A DNA stretch of 64,000 nt from Lachnospiraceae bacterium (GTDB lineage Bacteria > Bacillota > Clostridia > Lachnospirales > Lachnospiraceae): positions 162,178 through 226,177 of the forward strand of contig SVFT01000003.1 in NCBI GenBank assembly GCA_015056735.1. The letters run 5' to 3'. Below, in pieces: positions 27,151-35,800 of this stretch; position 1 is the first letter of the stretch; each line of letters starts with the position of its first letter. Both the position numbers and the translations under genes were made by a program. Under the pieces are notes generated by a model. That model saw nothing but the letters and a program-made list of their open reading frames with translations, searched no databases and was not told the origin of the DNA.

Positions 27151-28171
27151 AATCTGCGATCTCGTATACCAGCCTTTCCGTCTTGTCCCAGCCAAGGCAC
27201 GGGTCCGTGATCGATTTGCCGTAGCACCCGCCGCCGGGCTTCTGCGCGCCGTCTTCGATATAGCTCTCGATCATAAACCCTTTCAGAAGTTTTGCGATCC
27301 GCTCATCATGTCTGGCCGAGTGCAGGACCTCTTTGACGATACGCGGCTGCTCCAGCGCATTCTTGTTGGAGTTGCAGTGATTCGTATCCAGGATCAGTCC
27401 GGGATTTTCCAGGTTTTTCTCATCATAGCAGTCACACAGGCGCACAAGATCTTCATAGTGGTAGTTCGCATGCATCGTACCGTGACGGTCCGTATATCCG
27501 CGAAGGATTGCATGCGTGTGCCTGTTGCCGGAGGAGTGCACTTCCCAGCCTCTGTAGATAAAACTGTGCCCGCTCTGCGCTGCGCAGATCGCGTTCATCA
27601 TAACGGCATAGTCTCCCGATGTGGGATTCTTCATCCCGACCGGAACCGTGATCCCGCTTGCAGTCAAACGATGCTGCTGATTCTCAACGGATCTGGCGCC
27701 GACCGCCACATAAAGGAGCAGATCATCCAGATAGCCGTAATTCTCCGTATAAAGCATCTCATCCGCGCATGCAAAGCCCGTCTCCTTCACGGCTCGCATA
27801 TGCAGATGCCTTGTTGCTTCAATTCCTTTGAAAAGATCCGGCTTGCCGGTCGGATCAGGCTGATGCAGCATGCCCTTGTAGCCTTCTCCGGTCGTCCGCG
27901 GCTTATTCGTATAGATCCTCGGTACGATGAAGATCTTGTCCTTCACCTTCTCCTGAAGGGGCGCGAGGCGTGAGATATAATCCATCACACTGTCTTCGTT
28001 ATCGGCCGAGCAAGGCCCGATCACCAGAACAAGCTTCTCCTTCCTCCCTTCGAAGATCGCTTCCAACTCCGCCTTCCTTGTCTGAACCGTTCGATCCATG
28101 TCTGCTGTCAGCGGATACATTTCTTTCACTTCTGCCGGCACCGCCAGCTGTCTCTCGTATATCATTCCCAT
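27143..28171 (-). CDS. aroF: 3-deoxy-7-phosphoheptulonate (DAHP) synthase, class I
   Basis: 342 residues. It condenses phosphoenolpyruvate and erythrose-4-phosphate, the first step of aromatic amino acid synthesis. Class I (AroFGH-type) marks are IGPCSADNEDSVMDYI, PRTTGEGYKGMLHQPDP, GARSVENQQHR, VGMKNPTSGD and LDTNHCNSNK; Cys and His metal ligands are present. An AGGAGGGG ribosome site precedes the ATG. It lies 12 bp downstream of pheA, so it is expected to be under the same Phe attenuator, a sensible feedback on flux toward Phe. Confidence 0.96.
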   Translation of the reverse strand: MGMIYERQLAVPAEVKEMYPLTADMDRTVQTRKAELEAIFEGRKEKLVLVIGPCSADNEDSVMDYISRLAPLQEKVKDKIFIVPRIYTNKPRTTGEGYKGMLHQPDPTGKPDLFKGIEATRHLHMRAVKETGFACADEMLYTENYGYLDDLLLYVAVGARSVENQQHRLTASGITVPVGMKNPTSGDYAVMMNAICAAQSGHSFIYRGWEVHSSGNRHTHAILRGYTDRHGTMHANYHYEDLVRLCDCYDEKNLENPGLILDTNHCNSNKNALEQPRIVKEVLHSARHDERIAKLLKGFMIESYIEDGAQKPGGGCYGKSITDPCLGWDKTERLVYEIADLL

Positions 28172-28183
28172 TTCGGTCCCCTC

Positions 28184-29005
28184 CTACATATTCTCAGGCC
28201 CGAGGACCTTCACAAGCGAGCATACCTCACGAAGTGCGCGCACCATACTCTGCCCCGCCGGTGTATCCAGACGGCCTTCTCCCTCGATGTAAAAATAGTA
28301 CTGCCATTTATGCCGTTTCAAAGGCCGGCTGTGCAGCACTTTCATATTGATGTGAAAGCGTGCGATGATCTGAAGCGGACAGAGCAGTGCGCCGGCCACG
28401 TTTTCTACCGTAAAAAGCATGATAAAACTCTCCTCCTGTGTTATTGTTTTGAGTTTTCCCTGCTTTTTCGACAGGATCGCAAAGCGCGTCGTGTTGTCAT
28501 CACTCTCATTGATCCCACGTTCAAGGACCTTGAGTCCGTACAGTCCGGCCGTCTCCTCTCCCGCGATCGCAGCCACACTCACATCACCGAGCTTTGCCAC
28601 GTCCTGCGCGGCACGTGCGGTGTTGGTCGATTGATTGACCGTAAAGCCGTGACGTCTGATATACTCATCGCACTGTTCAAGCGCTTTCGGGTGACTGACC
28701 ACGGTTTTGATCGTATCGAGCGAGCTGTCCTGTGTTCCGAGCAGGTTCTGCACGATCGGCTGTGAATAAAGGGCATTGATGTAGAGGTCTCCCTCGAACA
28801 AAAGGTCCATCACCTCCGGCACCTCACCCGAATAGCTGTTATCGATCGGGATCACCGCATAGTCGCAGTCACCGCGCGCGACCGCATCGTATGCCTCCCT
28901 GAAATCACCGTAGGATACATGTTCCTCCTCCGGGAAAATGCGCTGTGCCACAATATAAGCAAACGCACCCTTAATGCCGCTGTAGGCGATCTTCTTTTTA
29001 TGCAT
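28184..29005 (-). CDS. pheA: Prephenate dehydratase
   Basis: 273 residues, a monofunctional PDT-ACT protein without chorismate mutase. It converts prephenate to phenylpyruvate. The catalytic domain has YSGIKGAFAYIVA near the start, VIPIDNSYSGEV, and DDNTTRFAIL with the catalytic Thr-Arg-Phe. The C-terminal ACT domain (~195-273) has GALLCPLQIIARFHINM and LHSRPLKRHKW, the variant of the Phe-binding ESRP segment, so the enzyme is probably also inhibited by Phe. The ATG at 29005 follows AGGAAGG. A Phe-leader attenuator lies directly upstream. Confidence 0.95.
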   Translation of the reverse strand: MHKKKIAYSGIKGAFAYIVAQRIFPEEEHVSYGDFREAYDAVARGDCDYAVIPIDNSYSGEVPEVMDLLFEGDLYINALYSQPIVQNLLGTQDSSLDTIKTVVSHPKALEQCDEYIRRHGFTVNQSTNTARAAQDVAKLGDVSVAAIAGEETAGLYGLKVLERGINESDDNTTRFAILSKKQGKLKTITQEESFIMLFTVENVAGALLCPLQIIARFHINMKVLHSRPLKRHKWQYYFYIEGEGRLDTPAGQSMVRALREVCSLVKVLGPENM

Positions 29006-29130
29006 AGATACCTTCCTTTCTTTGTTTGTTGCTTCCAATCATCTCGCTCTTCAAGCTCGATGAAACGCATTCGTCAAATGCGTTATCCTTTGTGCAAGCA
29101 CAGGAAACGCACTTGACTCATTGCTGCAAC

Positions 29131-29159
29131 AAAAAAGCGGCCCGGGTTTTCCGAGCCGC
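29131..29159 (-). terminator. pheA attenuator terminator
   Basis: On the minus strand a nine-pair stem (GCGGCTCGG with CCGGGCCGC, one G-U pair, loop AAAAC) occupies 29137-29159 and is followed by six U residues (29131-29136). It lies between the leader peptide and pheA, so it is a regulated terminator, not a gene-end terminator. Its 5' arm is also the 3' arm of the antiterminator. Confidence 0.9.
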
Positions 29160-29220
29160 CTGTAAGCGCAATTTTGTGAACCAAATCTCATGCATCACAA
29201 ATTACCCTTACATCGGCTCG
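29153..29220 (-). promoter_or_regulatory. pheA antiterminator hairpin
   Basis: Four pairing blocks in the minus-strand RNA form one long hairpin: CGAGCCG (29214-29220) with CGGCTCG, TGTAAG with CTTACA, and AATTTGTGA with TCACAA-A-ATT, around a 15-base loop. The last CGGCTCG block is the 5' arm of the terminator stem, so the two hairpins exclude each other. The first block lies just after the Phe codons, inside the leader ORF. A ribosome stalled on Phe codons leaves it free (read-through). A ribosome that reaches the TGA at 29195 masks it (termination). Confidence 0.85.
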
Positions 29221-29278
29221 ACGTAAAGGCAAAAAAGAAAAAGTAAGATGCACTTTTAAGATTTGCTCTGCTGTTCAT
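29195..29278 (-). CDS. pheA leader peptide (PheL-like)
   Basis: 27 codons: ATG at 29278, TGA at 29195-29197, with AGAGGA seven bases before the ATG. The centre reads SYFFFFAF, so five of six consecutive codons after Tyr are Phe. E. coli PheL has a similar FFFAFFF core, but the flanking residues differ. The peptide has no other role that can be seen; its translation should sense charged tRNA-Phe for the attenuator immediately downstream. It is too short for standard gene finders. Confidence 0.88.
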   Translation of the reverse strand: MNSRANLKSASYFFFFAFTSSRCKGNL

Positions 29279-29297
29279 ATTGTTGTCCTCTGATATA

Positions 29298-29326
29298 ACG
29301 CTACACTATGTTTCGCACAATGTCAA
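29298..29326 (-). promoter_or_regulatory. Putative promoter of the pheL-pheA-aroF operon
   Basis: A perfect -35 TTGACA at 29321-29326 (minus strand) lies 40-odd bases before the leader ATG. The best-spaced -10 (TAGCGT after 17 bp) is weak, and GTTATA/TTATAT further on is badly spaced. The position fits; the -10 is uncertain. Confidence 0.45.
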
Positions 29327-29335
29327 TCCATAAGA

Positions 29336-30214
29336 TCAACGAACGTCCTGCTCGATCCGCTCGGGCGGCACAAGAAGTGCGCGTGGCGAATGGAACGGCT
29401 TTTTAAATTCACGGAGAAACGATGCGAAATAGATCCCGTCCGCAATACGCTCATCCAACGAGAATTTGTAATCGATATACTGGTTGGCCTCCACTTCCCC
29501 TTTGGAATTCATCTCGAAGATCCGGCGTTTCACGCCAAACGATACGAAAGCAGGCAGCGTTCCGAAATTGTAAAGGTGATGGAACACCGGCAATATTCCC
29601 AAAGAGCCAAGGTTCGTGATCATCAAAGACGCATGGAACGGACTTGCCTTCAGAATCGAACTTGGAATCAGGTCAAAATAATCCGCGAACTTCAGAATTG
29701 TGATCGCAAACTGCAGGATCAGCCGCGGCAGACTGCAGAAGAACGCTGTCAGAAGTTCTGCGCTGTTACTTTCTTTATTGGTTTTGATATTGCTGATCTC
29801 AGCGTCCATCTTCCGATAGACATCAAGCAGCGTATCTGTCGGCTCAAACTCGACCTTAATCGCGGTTTCGTCACCTTCCAGCGACATCTCGCGTTTGACC
29901 ATCATGGCCACTTCAATCTTGTGTCTCGCAAAAATGCGGCGGCCCGCAATGTAACGATTCAATCCGGGAAGCTTGGCCAGTGCACGTACATACGAAGCGA
30001 TGGTAAAATGCATCAGGCCGATCCCTTTGTATCCTTCCAGGCGAAGCTCATGAAGCAGCGCGTCGACTTCGTCGATCTTGAAGCTCTCTTCGTAATAGTT
30101 CGTTGACTCATTACGAAACTTCATGATATACGGAATAAACTGATTTAAAGGTGCGATGGATCTGATCCGGCGCCCGTCCTTCCGGTCACCGAACCTATAA
30201 AAATGAAAAGCCAT
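29336..30214 (-). CDS. E2/CAT-fold acyltransferase-like protein with catalytic His replaced
   Basis: 292 residues resembling the catalytic domain of 2-oxoacid dehydrogenase E2 proteins and chloramphenicol acetyltransferase, without lipoyl or E1-binding domains. Fold marks are PLNQFIPYIM at the start, LMHFTIASYVRALAKLPGLNRYI, HASLMITNLGSLGI and the end motif SLDERIADGIYFASFL. In active enzymes that last motif is DHRxxDG with catalytic His; here it is Asp-Glu-Arg, so the normal acyl transfer looks impossible. A hydrophobic stretch at ~150-175 (FFCSLPRLILQFAITILKF) may touch the membrane. It stands alone with its own promoter. Its function is unknown. Confidence 0.7.
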   Translation of the reverse strand: MAFHFYRFGDRKDGRRIRSIAPLNQFIPYIMKFRNESTNYYEESFKIDEVDALLHELRLEGYKGIGLMHFTIASYVRALAKLPGLNRYIAGRRIFARHKIEVAMMVKREMSLEGDETAIKVEFEPTDTLLDVYRKMDAEISNIKTNKESNSAELLTAFFCSLPRLILQFAITILKFADYFDLIPSSILKASPFHASLMITNLGSLGILPVFHHLYNFGTLPAFVSFGVKRRIFEMNSKGEVEANQYIDYKFSLDERIADGIYFASFLREFKKPFHSPRALLVPPERIEQDVR

Positions 30215-30278
30215 CTGTTCTCTCTCTTATCTCTCACATTGTTATGCTTTGGCATCAAAGTCACAAAGCAATACCATT

Positions 30279-30307
30279 ATTTTATAACCAATGGCGTCAT
30301 TTCGCAA
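30279..30307 (-). promoter_or_regulatory. Promoter for the E2-like gene
   Basis: Minus-strand TTGCGA (30302-30307), 17 bp, TAAAAT (30279-30284), about 65 bp before the start codon. The rest of this gap (30215-30342) holds only a short direct repeat, CCTTTTCTCAG twice, near 30315-30340. Confidence 0.55.
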
Positions 30308-30342
30308 ATCATTTAGGCTTTCCTTTTCTCAGCTTCCTTTTC

Positions 30343-32046
30343 TCAGTTGATCCGGATATCCGTAAGTACCACCTGATCACCCGTGAGTGAGACGCATACC
30401 TCGCCGTATGCGCCCTTCAGTTCAGTCGTATGCTCAATCTCAATGCCAAGATTCTCCGCGCGGACCATGATCTTATCGCCGCGTTTAAAGCACTCGACAA
30501 GACATTCCATTCCTTCAAGGTTGTGCTTCTTCCACTCGTCCCAGCCGGGAAAATCCGCTCTCTTTTTCATGGTGAAATGGTTTTCCGCAAACTCGTTGCT
30601 CATCGATCCCTCACCGCTTAACTTGATCACGGCATATTCACGATAGCCTGCGCCTCCCACCGTTTTGTCATTCGATGAGAAAAGCACGACATACGGACAG
30701 TGCCATACCAGATTCGCCGTCGGCAGGCTCATCGTATGGAATTCGATCCTAAGACCGTCACTGATCGGTTTTCCGATTGTATGCGCGGATCTGGTCCGGT
30801 CAATCTGCAGATTCGGCAGATCGGACTCCATCCTGCCAAGATAACTGATCTCCGCCGCGATCTTGCGAATATCGCCCTCCTTCACGCGTTCACCCGTCTT
30901 TTGGATCGACACGTCCTTGATATGGCAGTTTTCTCCCGTAAGGCCGATGTAGCAGGCTTTTGTTTTGTTCGGGAGTGCGACGATCACATCCGTCACGTGC
31001 GTAGGTCCGATCATCTTAAGCGATACATGATCCTCGTAGCGCATAGCCGTGATATCATAAACAGCCAGTTGTCCCGCCTGCTCCATGTCCTCGGCAGCTG
31101 CCGCAGCCATACTCTCCATAGGCGTAGCCTCAATATTTCTGGCCGCCGTCGAGACAAAATGTCCGTCAAACCAGACTTCTCCGTATTCCATATACTGATA
31201 GGCTTCAATCGACTCCGGATCAGTATGCACATGCCTGTCGATCGCATCGAACAGAATGATCGAAGGCGCGGAGAATCCGCCATCCGGAGCGTCCTGCGGT
31301 GTAGCGGTAAAGCGAAGCCTCTTCACATCGCGTGTGATCGAGATCCCGACAGAGACTTTGTCACGATATTCCCGGCAGAGCAGTTCCTCTTCCGCCTGTT
31401 TGATCACCTGCTGTTCATGCTCTGCATGATCCTCATCGATGATCTGCACCATAATCCTTGCAAAATCAGGATCAAACTGCCCTCCTGACTCCTTGATGAA
31501 CTCCTCCCTTACATACTGATACGGAAGCGGATCTCTGAAGCGCTGCGGCGAAATCATGGTATCATACGCATCTGCGACCGCAATGATCCTGGCCGTCTCT
31601 GGGATTTCCTTTCCTTTCAGACCCGATGGATAGCCTTCTCCGTTATACCGTTCATGGCTGTGGAGCGCATCCTCCCGAAGATACGGATACTCTCTGATGC
31701 TGGAAAGGATCTCACTGCTGTAGATCGGTTTCTTTCGAAGGATCTGACGCTCCTCATCCGAAAGGCCGCCTGTCTTTGCAATCAAGCTGTCCGGGATCCC
31801 GATCATGCCGACATCATGCAAAAGCGCACTGTAGTAGACCGCATCGCATTCATCCTCCGTCTTGCCGGCCGCCGCCGCGATCCTTCGCGCATAGTCCGCC
31901 GTCCTTGCGGAGTGTCCCTGCGAAAAGGGGTCCCTTTGTTCAACCGCCGTTACAAAAGCACGCGCCGTCTGGTCGAAGAGACGCTTTATACTCTTCTTTT
32001 CTTCCTGCAGTTCCTTTACCTTGCCGGATCCCATCAGATCAAACAT
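30343..32046 (-). CDS. HD-GYP-like protein with degenerate metal site and C-terminal beta domain
   Basis: 567 residues. A short N-terminal helix precedes an HD-GYP domain (~25-215). It keeps LLHDVGMIGIPDSLI and HERYNGEGYPSGLKG, but the His of the usual H-x-x-x-G segment is Lys (RKKPIYSSEIL), and the first His of the HHE triad is Ser (HSHER). Two expected ligands are therefore missing, so c-di-GMP hydrolysis may be lost or altered. The C-terminal ~330 residues are beta-rich and contain two similar halves (RSAHTIGKP and CECRE-type positions are not conserved, but the closing segment GEVCVSLTGDQVVLTDIRIN resembles laminin-G/glucanase sandwiches). It ends the signalling operon, 27 bp after the response regulator gene. 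Confidence 0.75.
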   Translation of the reverse strand: MFDLMGSGKVKELQEEKKSIKRLFDQTARAFVTAVEQRDPFSQGHSARTADYARRIAAAAGKTEDECDAVYYSALLHDVGMIGIPDSLIAKTGGLSDEERQILRKKPIYSSEILSSIREYPYLREDALHSHERYNGEGYPSGLKGKEIPETARIIAVADAYDTMISPQRFRDPLPYQYVREEFIKESGGQFDPDFARIMVQIIDEDHAEHEQQVIKQAEEELLCREYRDKVSVGISITRDVKRLRFTATPQDAPDGGFSAPSIILFDAIDRHVHTDPESIEAYQYMEYGEVWFDGHFVSTAARNIEATPMESMAAAAAEDMEQAGQLAVYDITAMRYEDHVSLKMIGPTHVTDVIVALPNKTKACYIGLTGENCHIKDVSIQKTGERVKEGDIRKIAAEISYLGRMESDLPNLQIDRTRSAHTIGKPISDGLRIEFHTMSLPTANLVWHCPYVVLFSSNDKTVGGAGYREYAVIKLSGEGSMSNEFAENHFTMKKRADFPGWDEWKKHNLEGMECLVECFKRGDKIMVRAENLGIEIEHTTELKGAYGEVCVSLTGDQVVLTDIRIN

Positions 32047-32073
32047 CTGTCTTCCGCTCCTTTAATGCACCTG

Positions 32074-32832
32074 TCAGCTGTGCAGAACAAAAAATTCCTT
32101 TATCTTTTCGAGCAACTCATCACGCTGGATCGTTTTTAGGAAATAGCCCTCCGGTCTGAGTGCAACGACTGCCATCACACTCTCTTTATCGCTCTTTCCC
32201 GTCAGAAAAATGACAGGAATCTTCTTCGTCTCCGGCTCGCTTCTGAGCATCTCAAGGACTTGCGGACCGCTCGTGATCGGCATTTCGTGATCCAAAAGGA
32301 TCAGATCGACCTTGTTGCTTGCAAGCATCTTGATCGCCTGCATACCCGAATTGGCCATATAAACCTTGTAATCGTCCCGCAGCCATGCTCTTACGATCGA
32401 TAGGTACTGCGGATCATCGTCTACGATCATGATGCTCTTGCGGAATTCACCGGTCGCGACCTTTTCATAATATTCCGAAACAGCTGCGACAAACTGTGCA
32501 TTGTCGACAGGTCTCTCAAACGACTTGTAAAGAAGATCCCCCGGCATTCGATCCGTCACAAATGTGATCGCCTCTCGATCTCCGATAAGAACAAGTTTTC
32601 CACCTTTTTCATCCAAGCTGTCACGCAAAAAGTGCAGAATATCATCTTTCGGCAGCGCATGCTCCTCCAGGAAGAGCATGATCAGCGATGCCTTTCCGAG
32701 CTCCTGGTTCAATTTGTTGATCGTGCATGGCACAAAATCACATTGCACACCGACCTCCTGCACCTTTTTGGTCAGTACGCGCACCATGAAAGATTCCTTT
32801 TCGCCTGTGATCAACATCCGATTTGTTGTCAT
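32074..32832 (-). CDS. Response regulator with N-terminal pseudo-receiver
   Basis: 252 residues. The C-terminal part (~130-250) is a canonical receiver: SIMIVDDDPQYLSIV for the acidic pocket, DLILLDHEMP with the phospho-accepting Asp, PVIFLTGKSD with Thr, and GYFLKTIQ with Lys. The first ~120 residues form a receiver-like fold (RMLITGEKESFMVRVL at the start, FVPCTINKL, LIMLFLEE, KLVLIGDREAI) without the Asp cluster. No DNA-binding or enzyme output is present. It is 23 bp downstream of the hybrid kinase gene and probably acts as its phosphate sink or as a protein-protein switch. Confidence 0.88.
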   Translation of the reverse strand: MTTNRMLITGEKESFMVRVLTKKVQEVGVQCDFVPCTINKLNQELGKASLIMLFLEEHALPKDDILHFLRDSLDEKGGKLVLIGDREAITFVTDRMPGDLLYKSFERPVDNAQFVAAVSEYYEKVATGEFRKSIMIVDDDPQYLSIVRAWLRDDYKVYMANSGMQAIKMLASNKVDLILLDHEMPITSGPQVLEMLRSEPETKKIPVIFLTGKSDKESVMAVVALRPEGYFLKTIQRDELLEKIKEFFVLHS

Positions 32833-32855
32833 GTCTTGTCCCTCTGCCTACTCAT

Positions 32856-35800
32856 TCAGCCAAACAGTTTTTCCATACCGTCCCAGTCAAAACTCTTCAG
32901 CATGATCGAAAGCTTCTCGATCTTCTCGGCATCCTCCTTTGGAAGTTTATATTCTTTGAGATTCTCCAGAATCATCTCAACTGCATCGTAATCCATCTGC
33001 GGAATCACATCGCGAAGTGCAGCGTATGCATCCTGCAATTCCTCTTCAGGGATCGGTTCGCGATCGTCACTGCCCGTATCCCCTTTCATCCTGCGCAGTT
33101 TTTCCTTAAAGGAAAGATACTGCGTCATCAGCTGCTCCGCATGCTTGTCGATATAATCAGTATCCTGACGGTTCCCGGCATCCTCCAGGCTTGCAGCCAA
33201 TGCGGAAAGCTCCGTCGCGCCGATGATCCTTGCGGAGCTCTTCAGCGCATGCACTTTGATCGTATAGAGTCTGATATTCTGCGTTTCGTATGCTTCTTTT
33301 AGCACCTTCGCGTTTCCTTCGATCGTATCCAAAAACAGCTCCAGTGAGAAAATGTAATTGGAAATGCCTCCGGAATTGCGAATACCCTCTTCGACCGTGA
33401 TGCCCTCTGTCTCGTAAAGCCATGACAGCTCCGCAGGCATCTCTGTCAGTTCTTCCTCCTGCTCTACGGACTCGGGCTTCTTCATCATCTCCTCCGGCAG
33501 ATGACGCATCAGCGTCTCCTCTAAAACTTCAACCTCAATCGGTTTGGAAAGATATCCGTTAAAGCCCTTTGACTTATAGAACTCTTCCCCGGCAGTAGAG
33601 TTTGCCGTGAGCGCATAGACCGGAAGATCCGGGTGATCTTCACGAATCTTTGCGACGGTCTCGATGCCGTCCATTCCCGGCATCATATGATCGAGCAATA
33701 CGACATCAAAATGGTTATCCTTGATCTTATCAAGCGCATCCTCACCGCCGGAAGCGGTCATGACAAAGACCTTGGTCGCTTTCAGCAGTGCCTTGATCAC
33801 GTTCAGGTTCATCGGCTCGTCATCGACAACAAGGATATCCGCATCAGGCGCAATGAACTTCGGCACATAAGGTCCCTTTGCCTCCTGCTGCGCATGCTCG
33901 TTGAATACACCGATCGGCGCATCATCTATGATTCGTTGCGAGAGAGTCAGAATGAATTCGGATCCTTCACCGTAAACACTTTCACACCAAAGGTTACCGC
34001 CCATCAGCTCCGCAAATCTGCGCGAGATGTCAAGGCCGAGACCGGTACCCTGGATCGCACTGTTTTTCTCTTCGTCAAGCCGCTCATATGCCGTAAAGAG
34101 CTTCTCTTTATCTTCTTCCTTCACACCGATGCCGGTGTCCTTTACGGAGAAGCGAAGGGACGCCCGGTCATCAATGCGCTCTTCCATGGATACACAAAGG
34201 ACGAAACCGCCTTCTCGCGTATATTTCACGGCATTTGTGAGCAGATTTAAAAGGATCTGCTTGATCTTACCGGCATCACCGTACAGGCGGCTCGGCATGA
34301 TCTCGTCGACCACAACGTCAAATGTCAGATCCTTCTCGTTGCTTCTGACACGAATCATCGAAACGATAGACCGCAGCATCTCCTGCACATCGTATTCCTG
34401 CTCGACAAGATGCATCTTTCCGGATTCGATCTTAGAGATATCAAGAAGGTCGTTGATGAGGCTTAAAAGCGACTCGGATGCATTCCGAATATCAAACGCA
34501 TAGTTCATCATCGACATGAAGTAGCCCCTCGGGACACCCGTTGCATCCTCCCTAAGGACCATCTCATTCATTCCCATGATCGTGTTGATCGGTGTTCTGA
34601 TCTCGTGAGACATATTCGCAAGAAAACGGGATTTGGCAGAGTTCGCCCGGTCGGCTTCATCCTTCGCCGCACGGATCTCCTCATACTGTCTGCGGATGAT
34701 CGTTGTACGCATTACCCACCAGACGATCAGACCCGCTACGACCGCAAGGAGCACAAGGCACAGGATCCGTACGATCAGAAGCTCCATCAGCGTCGCTGTC
34801 TTCGCCACGCGGAACGTATCGTCCTGCAGCACAGCACCAGATGCACGGTCCAGGATCTGGACATGAAGCGTATAGTCACCGTACGCAAGCCCTGTGTACT
34901 CCAGGGAGGTCAACGCACTTCGCGTCGCTGTAATGCCGTCGTCCTTGGTCCCTTCCAGGAACATATGCACATCCGGATTAAGCATACTGTAATCCATGAC
35001 GGCGGCAGAGATCACGATACGACCGTCCGATGCCGGGATGCGGTAGATACCATCCGGGTCCGGCAGAACCGGTTCGTTATCACAGGTGATCGACTTGACA
35101 GCTGTCCTGATCACTTCGTTTTCTTCGTAAAAATCATCGATATTGACTCTGATCACGCCATAACGGCCGGCCACAAAGAGATTGCCCTTATCGTCCTGTG
35201 CGCTGTATGAATTGCTTGTCACAGCGTAAGGCAATCCGTTCTCGATCGTGTAGATCCTGTAATCCGTAATATCATCGGCAACCATCGCATCCGCGCTCAA
35301 TGTATAGATGCCGTACGACGACAGGATCCATGCGTTCCCTTTATTGTCAAAATAAATATCATAGTTGTTGTTATACGGAAATGTTGTGACCGGCTTGATC
35401 CTGCCGTCCTTGATGTATTCGATCGAATTGGACGTAACAAGCCAGTAAACACCTCTGTCCTGATCCGGAACGATCCGCATGATAACGTCACTTGTAAGCC
35501 CGTCATCACGGCCGAGATTCATCACGCTCGTACCGTCGATAAAATACAGACCATCGCCGTCGGATCCTGCCAGGACACGACCGTCATCAAGCTCCGCCAC
35601 CGTTAAGAATACAGTGTTCTTCACACCTTCTTTTGCACCGACAGTGCGTACTACCTTGTCATTTTTGATCACGGCGAGTCCGCCGTTCGTACCCGCCAGC
35701 ACACTGCCGTCCTTTGCAAAAGCGATACAACGTACCTGGTTGTCCCTTAACCCTTCCTTCGTGGTATAGTTTTTGATCGTTCCATCAGCTGTCAGGCACA

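Noticed and set aside
29063..29084. Hairpin AACGCATT-CGTC-AAATGCGTT between attenuator and pheA as a second terminator
   Set aside because: No U run follows on either strand; it may only stabilise the RNA.
29006..29278. T-box before pheA
   Set aside because: No AGGGTGG-type T-box sequence is present; the leader peptide and antiterminator explain the terminator.
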